From Streptomyces albus subsp. chlorinus (lineage in GTDB: Bacteria > Actinomycetota > Actinomycetes > Streptomycetales > Streptomycetaceae), in assembly GCF_013302895.1 (NCBI RefSeq), contig NZ_VJOK01000001.1, positions 4,544,336 to 4,608,335 of the forward strand: 64,000 bases of DNA, read 5' to 3'. Numbering within the stretch: position 1 is the first letter of the stretch; each line of letters starts with the position of its first letter. Positions 54,831-63,643 of this stretch are shown piece after piece. The notes beneath the pieces are model-generated. The model worked only from the letters and a program-made list of their open reading frames with translations, searched no databases and was not told the DNA's origin. The position numbers were made by a program, and so were the translations under genes.

Positions 54831-55333
54831 TGTGCAGTGTCCCGTCGGCCGGAGTGCCCAGTGGCGTGCGGGGCGCCGTCGCCTGCGGCGGTCGCCGGAA
54901 CAGCGAGGGTCGCCCAGACCGTCTTGCCGCTCGGCGGGTAGGGCTCGGTGCCCCAGTGGTCGGCGAGTGCGGTGATGAGGAGGAGGCCCCGCCCGGACTC
55001 GCTGTCGCAGGGCAGGTCCTGGCGGAGACGAGGGTGGTGCTCGCCGCGAGCGTCCGTGACCTCGATACGCAGGTGAGCCGCCGCCGGGTCGAGGAGGAGC
55101 CCGAGCCGGAAGTCCCGGCCGCGCACGCTGCCGTGCGATACGGCGTTGGTGGCGAGTTCCGCGACGACCTGCTCGGCACGCTCCGTGACCGGGTCCGGGA
55201 TCTGCCAGCTGCGGAGTTCTCCGGCGGCGAGCAGCCGTGCGAGGCGGGCACCGCGCCGGGTGGAGGACAGCAACTGCCTGAACGTACGTACGTTCGCCGC
55301 CTGTTGGGGGGCGAACGAGTGCCTGAGGTGCAT
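54827..55333 (-). CDS. RsbW-like ATP-binding protein (HATPase_c_2), cassette B
   Basis: A 168-residue GHKL ATPase, paralogue of the one at 24281. It shares LLSSTRRGARLARL, QVVAELATNAVSHG, IEVTDARGEH, ESGRGLLLITALADHWG and KTVWATLAV. The ATG at 55333 is chosen. It heads a three-gene operon whose genes overlap by 4 bp each, and it is divergent from the XRE-DUF5753 gene by 190 bp, the same spacing as in cassette A. Confidence 0.88.
   Translation of the reverse strand: MHLRHSFAPQQAANVRTFRQLLSSTRRGARLARLLAAGELRSWQIPDPVTERAEQVVAELATNAVSHGSVRGRDFRLGLLLDPAAAHLRIEVTDARGEHHPRLRQDLPCDSESGRGLLLITALADHWGTEPYPPSGKTVWATLAVPATAAGDGAPHATGHSGRRDTAQ
55280..55295. promoter_or_regulatory. Palindrome GAACGTACGTACGTTC in the start of the ATPase gene
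   Basis: A perfect 16-bp palindrome about 40 bp inside the ATPase coding region. It might be an internal operator, though it also encodes ordinary residues (NVRTF). Confidence 0.3.
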
Positions 55334-55483
55334 GGGTGCCACGGTGGCGCTTGCGCCGGGGCCTCCGCCAGCATTGCGCCCCGTACGGTCGGTCAGCGTA
55401 CGGGCACAGAGGGTGGACAGTACGGTGCTGATGTCATCACGCTGGGTGAGTTGTGCGCGGGGCGGTCCCGCGCATCTGCCTGA

Positions 55484-55502
55484 GCGCACGCCCTGCGTGC
55501 GC
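55484..55502. promoter_or_regulatory. Operator-like inverted repeat upstream of XRE gene B
   Basis: GCGCACG/CGTGCGC arms with a 5-bp centre, directly followed by the smaller palindrome CACGTACGTG, 21 bp before the start codon. Likely autoregulatory site by position. Confidence 0.45.
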
Positions 55503-55523
55503 ACGTACGTGAGGGGGTCGCTG

Positions 55524-56387
55524 ATGACGACCATTCCGGTGGGGGATGTGGCCGCGGGCTGCGACGACACCGAACGGGAGCCGGACCCGTCGGACAGTTT
55601 GCGGACGTTCGGAGCCGTCGTCCAGGCCCTGCGTGAACACGCCGGATTCAGCCGGGTCGAGTTCGGAAAGCTCGTCGGGTTCTCCAAGCACACCGTCGAG
55701 TCCGTGGAACTGGGGCGGCGCATGCCCGACGAGGTGTTCGTGGAGCGGGCGGAGGAGGCGCTGGGCAACACGGGCGCCCTGCGGAAGGCGGCGCGGCACC
55801 TGACGCGCGGTGAGCCCGGACTGGCGGCGTGGTTCCGGCGCTGGGCGCGTCTGGAGCGGCTGGCCGCCAGCCTGGGCACCTACGAATGCCGGCTGATTCC
55901 CGGGCTGCTGCAATCGGAAGGCTACGCGCGAGCCGCCTTCGACAACAGCATCCCGCCACTCGCCGACGCGCAGATGGAAGCGCAGGCCGTCGCCCGGATG
56001 GAACGGCAGAAGCTCATCCGGGAGCGGCCCAACACCGCGTTCAGCTTCGTGGTGGAGGAGCACATCGTGCGGCGGCGGCTGGGCGGGGACGAGGTCACCC
56101 GGGAACAGCTGGACCACATGCTCGCCCTCGCCGGGCTGCGGAACGTCTCCGTGCAGATCATGCCTACCGACAGCGTGTGCCACGCGGGTCTGGACGGGCC
56201 GCTGGCGCTGCTGGAGATGCCGGACGGCAAAAGGCTCGCCTACTCGGAGGGGCAGAAGAACGGCCGTTTGATCACTGACGCGAAACTGGTCACCGTGCTC
56301 CATCAGCGGTATGCGACACTCCGGGCACAGGCCCTCAACCCCGTTGACTCCGTGGGTCTGTTGAGGCGCATCAGAGGAGCACTATGA
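55524..56387 (+). CDS. XRE-family HTH regulator with DUF5753 (whiJ-like), cassette B
   Basis: A 287-residue protein with an HTH at about 28-70 (VVQALREHAGFSRVEFGKLV, SKHTVESVELGRRMP) and DUF5753 (TYECRLIPGLLQSEGYARAA, MERQKLIRERPNTAFSFVVE, VSVQIMPTDSVCHAGLDGPL). ATG 55524 follows GAGGGGGTCG. Only moderate similarity to the cassette A regulator. The stop overlaps the DUF397 start (ATGA). Confidence 0.93.
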   Translation: MTTIPVGDVAAGCDDTEREPDPSDSLRTFGAVVQALREHAGFSRVEFGKLVGFSKHTVESVELGRRMPDEVFVERAEEALGNTGALRKAARHLTRGEPGLAAWFRRWARLERLAASLGTYECRLIPGLLQSEGYARAAFDNSIPPLADAQMEAQAVARMERQKLIRERPNTAFSFVVEEHIVRRRLGGDEVTREQLDHMLALAGLRNVSVQIMPTDSVCHAGLDGPLALLEMPDGKRLAYSEGQKNGRLITDAKLVTVLHQRYATLRAQALNPVDSVGLLRRIRGAL

Positions 56388-56572
56388 GCAGCACTGCGGA
56401 TCTGCACTGGTTCAAGTCGAGTTACAGCGGCACCCAGGGTGACAACTGCGTCGAGGTCGCGGCGACCGAGACCGCCATCCATGTGCGGGACTCCAAGGAC
56501 GTGTCCCTTCCGCACTTCGCCGTCGGCCGCGACGGCTGGGCGCGTTTCGTGGAGTACGCGGCGCGGGGGTGA
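56384..56572 (+). CDS. DUF397 small protein, cassette B copy 1
   Basis: A 62-residue DUF397 protein (LHWFKSSYSGTQGDNCVEVA, IHVRDSKD, LPHFAVGRDGWARFVEYAA). Coupled to the HTH gene by an ATGA overlap. Part of a 222-bp tandem duplication. Confidence 0.92.
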   Translation: MSSTADLHWFKSSYSGTQGDNCVEVAATETAIHVRDSKDVSLPHFAVGRDGWARFVEYAARG

Positions 56573-56605
56573 GTCCAATCTGTTGAAGCGCATCAGAGGA
56601 GCACT

Positions 56606-56794
56606 ATGAGCAGCACTGCGGATCTGCACTGGTTCAAGTCGAGTTACAGCGGCACAGAAGGCGACAACTGCGTCGAGGTCGCGGCGACCGAGACCGCCGT
56701 CCATGTGCGGGACTCCAAGGACGTGTCCCTTCCGCACTTCGCCGTCGGCCGCGACGGCTGGGCGCGTTTCGTGGAGTACGCGGCGCGGGGGTGA
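56606..56794 (+). CDS. DUF397 small protein, cassette B copy 2
   Basis: A 62-residue near-copy of the preceding gene: only Gln to Glu (TEGDN) and Ile to Val (VHVRDSKD) differ. It keeps the ribosome binding site carried over in the duplicated unit, so it is probably expressed. Confidence 0.9.
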   Translation: MSSTADLHWFKSSYSGTEGDNCVEVAATETAVHVRDSKDVSLPHFAVGRDGWARFVEYAARG

Positions 56795-56943
56795 GCCCTG
56801 GCGGGATCGCGGCTCGTCCCGGCCCGGTCCCGCGGCCGTCGGGCCCTCGTCCGGTCCGCGTCGGCGTCGGTCACCTCGGCCGGTGCGCGCCGGGAGCGGC
56901 GGCGGGGAGGCGGCGGGGAGGCGGCGGGGCAGGGCGTCTCGTT
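56795..56943. other. Gene-free stretch after cassette B
   Basis: The 357 bp between the DUF397 gene and rplM contain no supported gene. The first 150 bp include a short tandem GGCGGGGAGGC run (about 56903-56925); the rest is the rplM promoter and a leader of about 170 nt. Confidence 0.5.
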
Positions 56944-56973
56944 TTGACCCTGGTGGGGGAGGGTCGGTATCCT
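56944..56973 (+). promoter_or_regulatory. Promoter for rplM-rpsI
   Basis: TTGACC (56944-56949), an 18-bp spacer and TATCCT (56968-56973). The context TTTTGACC...GGTCGGTATCCTG closely matches the rpsL promoter. Confidence 0.7.
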
Positions 56974-57151
56974 GCTGGATCGTTGTGTGTATTGGCTTGC
57001 CTGTTCTCACGTGGGGGGCTATACACCGGCCTACCGGTCGATGACCAGCGATCGTGTGCGGATGCGTCACCGCCTGCGATCTTGCCTGTCGTGATCTGCC
57101 TGGTTGGCCCTTTGTCAGGACCCAATCACTGAAGAAGCGAAGGCTACGACC

Positions 57152-57595
57152 GTGCGTACGTACAGCCCCAAGCCCGGCGACATCCAGCGCCAGTGGCACA
57201 TCATCGACGCCAAGGACGTCGTCCTCGGCCGGCTGGCCTCCCAGGCCGCCATCCTTCTGCGGGGTAAGCACAAGCCCGTGTACGCGCCTCACGTCGACAC
57301 AGGTGACTTCGTCATCATCGTCAACGCCGACAAGGTGCACCTCTCCGGCAACAAGCGCATCCAGAAGATGGCCTACCGCCACTCCGGCTACCCGGGTGGT
57401 CTGCGCTCCGTCCGCTACGACGAGCTGCTGGCCAAGAACCCGGAGAAGGCCGTGGAGAAGGCCGTCAAGGGCATGCTCCCCAAGAACTCCCTGGGCCGTC
57501 AGATGCTCTCGAAGCTGAAGGTCTACGCGGGCGAGCAGCACCCCCACGGTGCGCAGCAGCCCGTGCCGTTCGAGATCAGCCAGGTCGCGCAGTAA
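57152..57595 (+). CDS. rplM: 50S ribosomal protein L13
   Basis: A 147-residue L13, an early assembly protein. Family blocks: [72 protein letters not shown]. The GTG at 57152 gives the usual [10 protein letters not shown] start; the in-frame ATG 57104 has no site. Confidence 0.97.
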   Translation: MRTYSPKPGDIQRQWHIIDAKDVVLGRLASQAAILLRGKHKPVYAPHVDTGDFVIIVNADKVHLSGNKRIQKMAYRHSGYPGGLRSVRYDELLAKNPEKAVEKAVKGMLPKNSLGRQMLSKLKVYAGEQHPHGAQQPVPFEISQVAQ

Positions 57596-57637
57596 GTCCG
57601 GCCACCCCCTAAGACTGAAGAAAAGCTGAGGAGAATC

Positions 57638-58141
57638 GTGGCCGAGACCACCGCCGAGATCCCCGTCGAGGGCGTCGAGGAGTACACGACCGAGACCCCC
57701 GAGGCCCCCCAGGAGTACACCTCCGAGTCCCTGGCCTCCCGTTTCGGTGACCCGCAGCCGGCCGCCGGCACCGGTCGCCGCAAGAACGCCATCGCCCGTG
57801 TCCGCATCATCCCGGGCACCGGCCAGTGGAAGATCAACGGTCGCACCCTTGAGGGCTACTTCCCCAACAAGGTGCACCAGCAGGAGGTCAACGAGCCCTT
57901 CAAGGTGCTGGAGCTCGAGGACCGCTACGACGTCGTCGCCCGCATCTCCGGCGGCGGCATCTCGGGCCAGGCGGGCGCCCTGCGCCTGGGCGTGGCCCGT
58001 GCGCTGAACGAGGCGGACGTGGACAACAACCGCGGTCCGCTCAAGAAGGCCGGCTTCCTCACGCGTGACGCCCGTGCGGTCGAGCGCAAGAAGGCCGGTC
58101 TCAAGAAGGCCCGTAAGGGCACCCAGTACAGCAAGCGCTGA
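57638..58141 (+). CDS. rpsI: 30S ribosomal protein S9
   Basis: A 167-residue S9 whose C-terminal Lys-Arg contacts P-site tRNA (ends QYSKR). The core is [20 protein letters not shown] and [20 protein letters not shown]. An acidic N-terminal extension of about 40 residues is normal in streptomycetes. The GTG follows CTGAGGAGAATC. Confidence 0.98.
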   Translation: MAETTAEIPVEGVEEYTTETPEAPQEYTSESLASRFGDPQPAAGTGRRKNAIARVRIIPGTGQWKINGRTLEGYFPNKVHQQEVNEPFKVLELEDRYDVVARISGGGISGQAGALRLGVARALNEADVDNNRGPLKKAGFLTRDARAVERKKAGLKKARKGTQYSKR

Positions 58142-58172
58142 CCCGGCGCCCGCTGGAAGCCGGAGCCCTTCC

Positions 58173-58217
58173 CGGATGCCCCGTCGGCACCGCACACCGG
58201 TGCCGGCGGGGCATCCG
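58173..58217 (+). terminator. Hairpin terminator after rpsI
   Basis: A 20-bp stem (58173-58192 with 58198-58217, one G-T pair, loop CACAC) followed by TCTTCCTCG. Confidence 0.9.
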
Positions 58218-58391
58218 TCTTCCTCGGGCCCTCTCCCGGCGCCGTCGGGCCGGACATCCGGCCCTGTGGCGGTGGCGCCCGCGCCGTCACGCTGAGAACG
58301 GGGCGTATACCTGGGGTGCCGGGCGTACCAGGCCCGCCCGGTGAACGCCCGGAGAACCCCGGAGCAACCCCGGACAATCGGAGGAACGACA

Positions 58392-59777
58392 GTGGCACGA
58401 CTCTTCGGTACCGACGGTGTACGCGGCGTGGCCAACGAGGGGCTGACGGCCGAGCTGGCGCTCGGGCTGTCGGTCGCGGCGGCCCACGTGCTGACCGGGA
58501 CCAGGGCGGGTACGGGCACGAGCGCCCAGGCGGCGCGGGCCGGGACCCGGCCGGTCGCGGTGGTCGGACGTGACCCGCGCGCCTCCGGGGAGTTCCTGGA
58601 GGCCGCCGTCGTGGCCGGGCTGGCCAGCGCCGGGGTGGACGTGCTGCGGGTCGGCGTGCTGCCGACGCCCGCCGTCGCCTATCTGACCGGCTCGCTCGGC
58701 GCCGACCTGGGCGTGATGCTCTCGGCGAGCCACAACCCGATGCCCGACAACGGCATCAAGTTCTTCGCCCGCGGCGGCCACAAGCTCGCCGACGAACTGG
58801 AGGACCGGATCGAGGCCCTCTACCGCGAGCACGCCGCCGGCGAGCCGTGGGCGCGGCCGACCGGGGCCGGGGTGGGCCGGGTCAAGGAGTACGACGAGGG
58901 CTTCGACAACTACGTCGCCCACCTGGTCGGGGTGCTGCCCAACCGGCTGGACGGGCTGAAGGTCGTCATCGACGGAGCGCACGGCGCGGCGGCCCGGGTC
59001 TCGCCGGAGGCGTTCGCGCGGGCCGGTGCCGAGGTGGTCACCATCGGCACCGACCCCGACGGGCTCAACATCAACGACGACTGCGGCTCCACCCACATCG
59101 ACGGCCTGCGGGACGCCGTCGTCCAGCACGGCGCCGACCTGGGCGTCGCGCACGACGGCGACGCCGACCGGTGCCTGGCCGTGGACGCGGAGGGCCGCGA
59201 GGTCGACGGCGACCAGATCCTCGCCGTGCTGGCGCTCGCCATGAAGGAGGCGGGCCAGCTGCGCAAGGAGACCGTCGTCGCGACGGTCATGTCCAACCTC
59301 GGCTTCAAGCTGGCCATGGAGCGGGCGGGCGTCGAACTGGTGCGCACGGCGGTCGGCGACCGCTATGTGCTGGAGGAGATGAAGCGCGGCGGGTTCTCGC
59401 TCGGCGGCGAGCAGTCCGGGCACGTGATCGTCCTCGACCACGCCACCACCGGCGACGGCACGCTCACCGGCCTGATGCTGGCCGCCCGGGTCGCGGCGAC
59501 GGGCACGCCGCTCGCGGAGCTGGCCGGGGTGATGGAGCGGCTGCCGCAGGTGCTGGTGAACGTCTCCGACGTGGACAGGACGCGGGTCGGCTCGGCGCCG
59601 GAGCTGGTCTCGGCCGTCGCGGAGGCCGAGCGGGAGCTGGGGGAGACCGGCCGGGTGCTGCTGCGGCCCTCCGGGACCGAGCCGCTGGTGCGGGTGATGG
59701 TCGAGGCCGCGGACATCGAGCACGCGCGGGCGGTGGCCGGCCGGCTCGCGGACGTCGTCAAGCGGTCGCTCGGGTGA
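58392..59777 (+). CDS. glmM: Phosphoglucosamine mutase
   Basis: A 461-residue mutase converting glucosamine-6-phosphate to glucosamine-1-phosphate for peptidoglycan precursors. Start [19 protein letters not shown] at GTG 58392 with GGAGGA upstream. The active serine is Ser113 in [16 protein letters not shown], the metal loop is HDGDADRC, and the phosphate site is [14 protein letters not shown]. It follows rpsI as in other actinobacteria, but no glmS is found within the next 4.2 kb. Confidence 0.97.
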   Translation: MARLFGTDGVRGVANEGLTAELALGLSVAAAHVLTGTRAGTGTSAQAARAGTRPVAVVGRDPRASGEFLEAAVVAGLASAGVDVLRVGVLPTPAVAYLTGSLGADLGVMLSASHNPMPDNGIKFFARGGHKLADELEDRIEALYREHAAGEPWARPTGAGVGRVKEYDEGFDNYVAHLVGVLPNRLDGLKVVIDGAHGAAARVSPEAFARAGAEVVTIGTDPDGLNINDDCGSTHIDGLRDAVVQHGADLGVAHDGDADRCLAVDAEGREVDGDQILAVLALAMKEAGQLRKETVVATVMSNLGFKLAMERAGVELVRTAVGDRYVLEEMKRGGFSLGGEQSGHVIVLDHATTGDGTLTGLMLAARVAATGTPLAELAGVMERLPQVLVNVSDVDRTRVGSAPELVSAVAEAERELGETGRVLLRPSGTEPLVRVMVEAADIEHARAVAGRLADVVKRSLG

Positions 59778-59804
59778 CGCCGGCGCCGGTGATCTGAGCG
59801 CGGG

Positions 59805-59835
59805 CGCTCCCCCGCTCGACGCGTGCGGGGGAGCG
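59805..59835 (+). terminator. Hairpin between convergent glmM and coaA
   Basis: An 11-bp perfect stem CGCTCCCCCGC/GCGGGGGAGCG (59805-59815 with 59825-59835). It can serve either direction. Confidence 0.75.
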
Positions 59836-59853
59836 GACCGCCCACGGCGCGGC

Positions 59854-59929
59854 GAGGTCACGGCTTCCGGAGGGCACAGCCCCCGTCCGATGCCGCAGCT
59901 TTCCGCCCGAGGTCACAGCTTTCGGAGGG
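59854..59929. repeat. Duplicated 21-bp copy of the coaA 3' end
   Basis: GAGGTCAC(G/A)GCTT(C/T)CGGAGGG occurs at 59854-59874 and at 59909-59929. The second copy contains the coaA stop and last codons; the first is intergenic. Confidence 0.75.
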
Positions 59930-60872
59930 AGAGCCGCTGGACCTTGTGGTCCGGGCCCTTGTGGAGCTGGAGGGTGGCCCGGCCCCGGGTCGGGGCTATG
60001 TTCTCGCGGAGGTTGGGCTCGTTGATGGTGCGCCAGGTGGTGCGGGCGTAGTCGAGGGCCTCCTCCTCGGAGACGGTCGTGTAGGTGTGGAAGTACGAGC
60101 GCGGATTACGGAACGCGGTCTGCCGCAGTTCCCGGAAGCGGCGCAGATACCACTGCTCGATGTCGGCCGTCCGCGCGTCCACGTACACCGAGAAGTCGAA
60201 GTAGTCGCAGACGGCCAGCCGGGTGCGGCCGTCCTTGCCGGGCAGGGCGGGCTGCAGGACGTTGAGGCCCTCGACGATGAGGATGTCGGGGTGGTGCACG
60301 GTCAGCCGCTCCCCGGGGACGATGTCGTAGATCAGGTGCGAGTAGACCGGCGCTGTGACCTCGGGCTTTCCGGCCTTGACGTCGGCGACGAAGCGGGTGA
60401 GCGCGCGGCGGTCGTACGACTCGGGGAAGCCCTTGCGGGACATCAGCCCGCGCCGCTCCAGCTCCGCCTTCGGCAGCAGGAAGCCGTCCGTGGTCACGCG
60501 TTCGACACGCGGGTGCTCGGGCCACCGGGCCAGCAGCGCCTGGAGCAGCCGGGAGACCGTGGACTTGCCGACGGCGACGCTGCCGGCGACGCCGATGACG
60601 AACGGCGTCCCCCGCTGCGGCCCCGACCGGCCCGGGCGGCGCGGATCGTCCAGGAAGGTGTTGAGCGCCCTGCGCAGCCCGTGGGTGGCGCCGACGTACA
60701 GGTTCAGCAGCCGGGACAGCGGCAGGTAGATGTCCCGCACCTCGTCCAGGTCGATGACGTCGCCGAGCCCGCGCAGCGCCTCGACCTCGGCGGCGGTCAG
60801 CGGGAGGGGCGTGCGCTCGCGCAGGGCGCTCCATTCCGCGCGGCTGAGGTCGACGTAGGGCTTGGTGGACAC
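59913..60872 (-). CDS. coaA: Pantothenate kinase type I
   Basis: A 319-residue CoaA that phosphorylates pantothenate, the first step of CoA synthesis. P-loop [18 protein letters not shown] (~93-110), [37 protein letters not shown] and the GLNVLQP motif. GTG 60872 gives [14 protein letters not shown]; longer in-frame starts lack family similarity. Pathway link to panD at 23027 but in a different unit. Confidence 0.95.
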   Translation of the reverse strand: MSTKPYVDLSRAEWSALRERTPLPLTAAEVEALRGLGDVIDLDEVRDIYLPLSRLLNLYVGATHGLRRALNTFLDDPRRPGRSGPQRGTPFVIGVAGSVAVGKSTVSRLLQALLARWPEHPRVERVTTDGFLLPKAELERRGLMSRKGFPESYDRRALTRFVADVKAGKPEVTAPVYSHLIYDIVPGERLTVHHPDILIVEGLNVLQPALPGKDGRTRLAVCDYFDFSVYVDARTADIEQWYLRRFRELRQTAFRNPRSYFHTYTTVSEEEALDYARTTWRTINEPNLRENIAPTRGRATLQLHKGPDHKVQRLSLRKL

Positions 60873-61049
60873 GCTGCCATTCTGCGCGGCCGGTCGCGGG
60901 CACTCACCTCGGGGGCGCCCTTGGGACCCCGGCCCTGATTCCCGGCCCCGGGGCTGTGACCTGCCCGGACGGCGCCCGGTGCGCACAGGGGCAATCGGAA
61001 CGGAATGCGGAAGGTGTACGTGAGGGCGAATTGCCGCTATCTTCCGCCC

Positions 61050-61295
61050 ATGTCACACCCCTTGAGTCGCATACGCCGCCCCCGTATCCGGCGCGCCGCT
61101 CGCGCCGAGCACCTGGAGGGCTTCGCCGGCCGGGTCTACAGCGACCTGACCGACGGGCTCCCGGACGAGGACCTCACCGAGGACCTGACCGACTCGCTGG
61201 AGCTGTACGTGATGGGCAGCAAGCCGCGCTGCGAGGAGTCGGAGTACCTGGAGCTGATGGAGGACGCCATAGAGCGGATGGCCCGCGGCGAGTGA
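61050..61295 (+). CDS. Small acidic hypothetical protein
   Basis: An 81-residue protein with a basic start ([20 protein letters not shown]) and an acidic middle ([17 protein letters not shown]), ending [16 protein letters not shown] recall similar small proteins between coaA and acpS in streptomycetes, but no function. The ribosome binding site is weak. Confidence 0.6.
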   Translation: MSHPLSRIRRPRIRRAARAEHLEGFAGRVYSDLTDGLPDEDLTEDLTDSLELYVMGSKPRCEESEYLELMEDAIERMARGE

Positions 61296-61439
61296 CCCCG
61301 GGCCCCCGCGGCGGGGTCCGTACCGCCCCGGCCCCGGCACCCCGCGTACGCTCGCCCCGACGGGACGCGGGCACGCGGCCCGACGGGATGCGGGCGTGGG
61401 CCGAGGACGGCCGGGAGCGGGTGCGGGAATGGGGCAGCG

Positions 61440-61847
61440 GTGATCATCGGAGTGGGTATCGACGTCGCGGAGATCGACCGCTTCGCCGCCTCGCTGGAGC
61501 GCACCCCCACCATGGCGGACCGGCTCTTCGTCGACCGCGAGCTGTGGCTGCCCGGCGGGGAGCGGCGGGGCGTCGCCTCGCTCGCCGCACGGTTCGCCGC
61601 CAAGGAGGCGCTCGCCAAGGCGCTGGGCGCCCCGGCCGGGTTGCGGTGGACGGACGCCGAGGTGTGCACGGCCGCGACGGGGCAGCCGTATCTGCGGGTG
61701 CGCGGCACGGTCGCCGCGCGCGCCGCCGCGCTGGGGGTCAGCGGCTGGCACGTCTCCCTCTCCCACGACGCGGGCGTCGCCTCGGCCGTCGTCATCGCCG
61801 AGGGCGACCCGCCGGCCGGCCCGGCCCCCCGGGACGCGACCGCCTGA
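61440..61847 (+). CDS. acpS: Holo-[acyl-carrier-protein] synthase
   Basis: A 135-residue phosphopantetheinyl transferase of the AcpS type, activating fatty-acid ACP. Magnesium residues Asp8 ([14 protein letters not shown]) and Glu56 ([13 protein letters not shown]) and the [14 protein letters not shown] motif are present. GTG start 61440. Close upstream of nnrD (21 nt), probably co-transcribed. It consumes CoA, the end product of the coaA pathway. Confidence 0.96.
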   Translation: MIIGVGIDVAEIDRFAASLERTPTMADRLFVDRELWLPGGERRGVASLAARFAAKEALAKALGAPAGLRWTDAEVCTAATGQPYLRVRGTVAARAAALGVSGWHVSLSHDAGVASAVVIAEGDPPAGPAPRDATA

Positions 61848-61868
61848 GGCGGAGGTCACACTGGGGGC

Positions 61869-63359
61869 ATGAGGACTGGTTACGGCGTGGAGACCGTGCG
61901 TGCCGCCGAGCGGGCGCTGATGGCGCGGCTGCCCGAGGGCGCGCTGATGCGGCGGGCCGCGGCGGGGCTGGCGGCGGCGTGCGCGGGGCTGCTGGGACGG
62001 ACGTACGGGACGCGTGTCGTGCTGCTCGTCGGCAGCGGCGACAACGGCGGTGACGCCCTCTACGCGGGTGCCCGGCTGGCCCGGCGCGGTGCCGGGGTGG
62101 TGGCCGTCCTGCTGGCGCCCGAGCGCACCCACCAGGGCGGGCTGGCCGCGCTGCGCGCCGCACACGGACGCTCGGTGGTGGCGCCGGGCGCCGTGGTGGA
62201 GGGCGTGGCCGAACCGGTCGGCGACCTGATCGCGCGGGCCGACCTGGTGGTGGACGGGGTCGTCGGGATCGGCGGCAAGGGCGGACTGCGGCCCGCGGCG
62301 GTGGAGTTGGCCGACATGGTCCGGGACGCCGGGGTGCCCGTCGTCGCCGTGGACCTGCCCAGCGGGGTCGACGCCGACACCGGGGAGGTGAGCGGCGCGG
62401 CCGTGCGCGCGGCGGCGACGGTGACCTTCGGCGCGTACAAGCCGGGCCTGCTCATCGACCCGGCGCGGGAGCACGCCGGTGCCGTCCGGCTGATCGACAT
62501 CGGACTCGGACCGCACCTGCCCGCCCGCCCCGACGTGGAGGCCCTCCAGCACGCCGACGCGGCCCGCCTGCTGCCGAGGCCGCAGGCGGAGAGCGACAAG
62601 TACCGGCGGGGCGTGATCGGCGTCGTCGCGGGCTCCGCGCGCTACCCGGGCGCCGCCGTACTGGCCGTCGCGGGCGCGCTGCGCAGCGGTGCCGGTGCCG
62701 TGCGGTACGTCGGGCCGGGCGGCGAGGCGGTCATCGCCCGCTTCCCGGAGACCCTCGTCTCGGAAGGGCCGCCCGGACACGCCGGACGGGTGCAGGCGTG
62801 GGCGGTCGGCCCGGGGCTCGGCGACGAACCGGCCTCGCACCGCGCCGTGGCCGAGGTCCTGGACAGCGACGTGCCGGTCCTCGTGGACGCGGACGGCCTC
62901 CGGCTGATGGACCTCGCGGCCGTCCGCGCCCGCACCGCCCCCACCCTGCTGACCCCGCACGCCGGAGAAACCTCCGCGCTGCTGGGCGTGGACCGCGAGG
63001 AGGTGGAGCGGGGCCGGCTGGCCGCCGTCCGGGCCCTCGCGGAGCGGACGGGCGCGACGGTGCTGCTGAAGGGCTCGACGACGCTCATCGCCGACCCGCA
63101 CGGGCGGGACGGCGAGCCCGCCCCGCCCGTGCGGGTCAACGCCACCGGTACCGGCTGGCTGGCCACCGCGGGCAGCGGCGACGTGCTGACCGGGCTCGCG
63201 GGCGGTCTGCTCGCGACCGGACTGGGCGCCCGCGACGCCGCCTCGGTCGCCGCCTACGTGCACGGCCTCGCGGGCCGCCTCGCACCCGACCCGCCCTCCG
63301 CCACCGATGTCGCCGCAGCCCTGGCCACGGCCTGGCACGACGTGCTGCGCCCGGAGTAG
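61869..63359 (+). CDS. nnrD: Bifunctional NAD(P)HX epimerase/ADP-dependent dehydratase
   Basis: A 496-residue repair enzyme for hydrated NAD(P)H. The N-terminal YjeF_N epimerase domain (1-215) has VVLLVGSGDNGGDALYAGAR and VPVVAVDLPSGVDADTG. The C-terminal ribokinase-like dehydratase domain (230-490) has DKYRRGVIGVVAGS, LLTPHAGETSALL and NATGTGWLATAGSGDVLTG. Full length. Position next to acpS is conserved. Confidence 0.96.
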   Translation: MRTGYGVETVRAAERALMARLPEGALMRRAAAGLAAACAGLLGRTYGTRVVLLVGSGDNGGDALYAGARLARRGAGVVAVLLAPERTHQGGLAALRAAHGRSVVAPGAVVEGVAEPVGDLIARADLVVDGVVGIGGKGGLRPAAVELADMVRDAGVPVVAVDLPSGVDADTGEVSGAAVRAAATVTFGAYKPGLLIDPAREHAGAVRLIDIGLGPHLPARPDVEALQHADAARLLPRPQAESDKYRRGVIGVVAGSARYPGAAVLAVAGALRSGAGAVRYVGPGGEAVIARFPETLVSEGPPGHAGRVQAWAVGPGLGDEPASHRAVAEVLDSDVPVLVDADGLRLMDLAAVRARTAPTLLTPHAGETSALLGVDREEVERGRLAAVRALAERTGATVLLKGSTTLIADPHGRDGEPAPPVRVNATGTGWLATAGSGDVLTGLAGGLLATGLGARDAASVAAYVHGLAGRLAPDPPSATDVAAALATAWHDVLRPE

Positions 63360-63643
63360 GCCCGCGCGGCTACCGGGCGAGCGGGGTCTGTCCGGGGATG
63401 TGGTTCAGCTGTCTCGCGGAGGCACGCCCTGATGGCCGCGGCGGCGTCGCGGCCGGTCACGGATTCGGGCCGGATGATCCAGGTCACGCCAGCAATTGCC
63501 GGGGCCAGGTCAACAGGCTTTCGGCGGCGGTGAGTCGGCGGCGGAGTCGGTGGCGAGGCGTTGGCGTCGGTCAGCGCCCGAGCCGCGACCGCCTCAGCCC
63601 GGGCATCAGCATCAATGTCAGTGCCCGCTGCCACACTCCCGGT
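63360..63643. other. Gene-free stretch before the DinB-like gene, possible acetyltransferase remnant
   Basis: On the minus strand around 63400-63500 the translation contains IIRPESVTGRDAAAAIRA, which resembles the first strand and helix of a GNAT acetyltransferase. It has no proper continuation, so at most it is a decayed fragment. Nothing else is supported. Confidence 0.3.

Larger units (their letters stand above)
56357..56800. repeat. 222-bp tandem duplication carrying a DUF397 gene
   Basis: Unit 1 (56357-56578) and unit 2 (56579-56800) are almost identical, from TCTGTTGA(G/A)GCGCATCAGA to the stop. Unit 1 includes the last codons of the HTH gene, which unit 2 repeats as an untranslated leader with the same AGAGGAGCACT ribosome binding site. 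About six differences are visible. Confidence 0.92.

Noticed and set aside
63400..63500. GNAT acetyltransferase gene on the minus strand
   Set aside because: Only about 20 residues look family-like and the frame then departs; kept only as a possible remnant.
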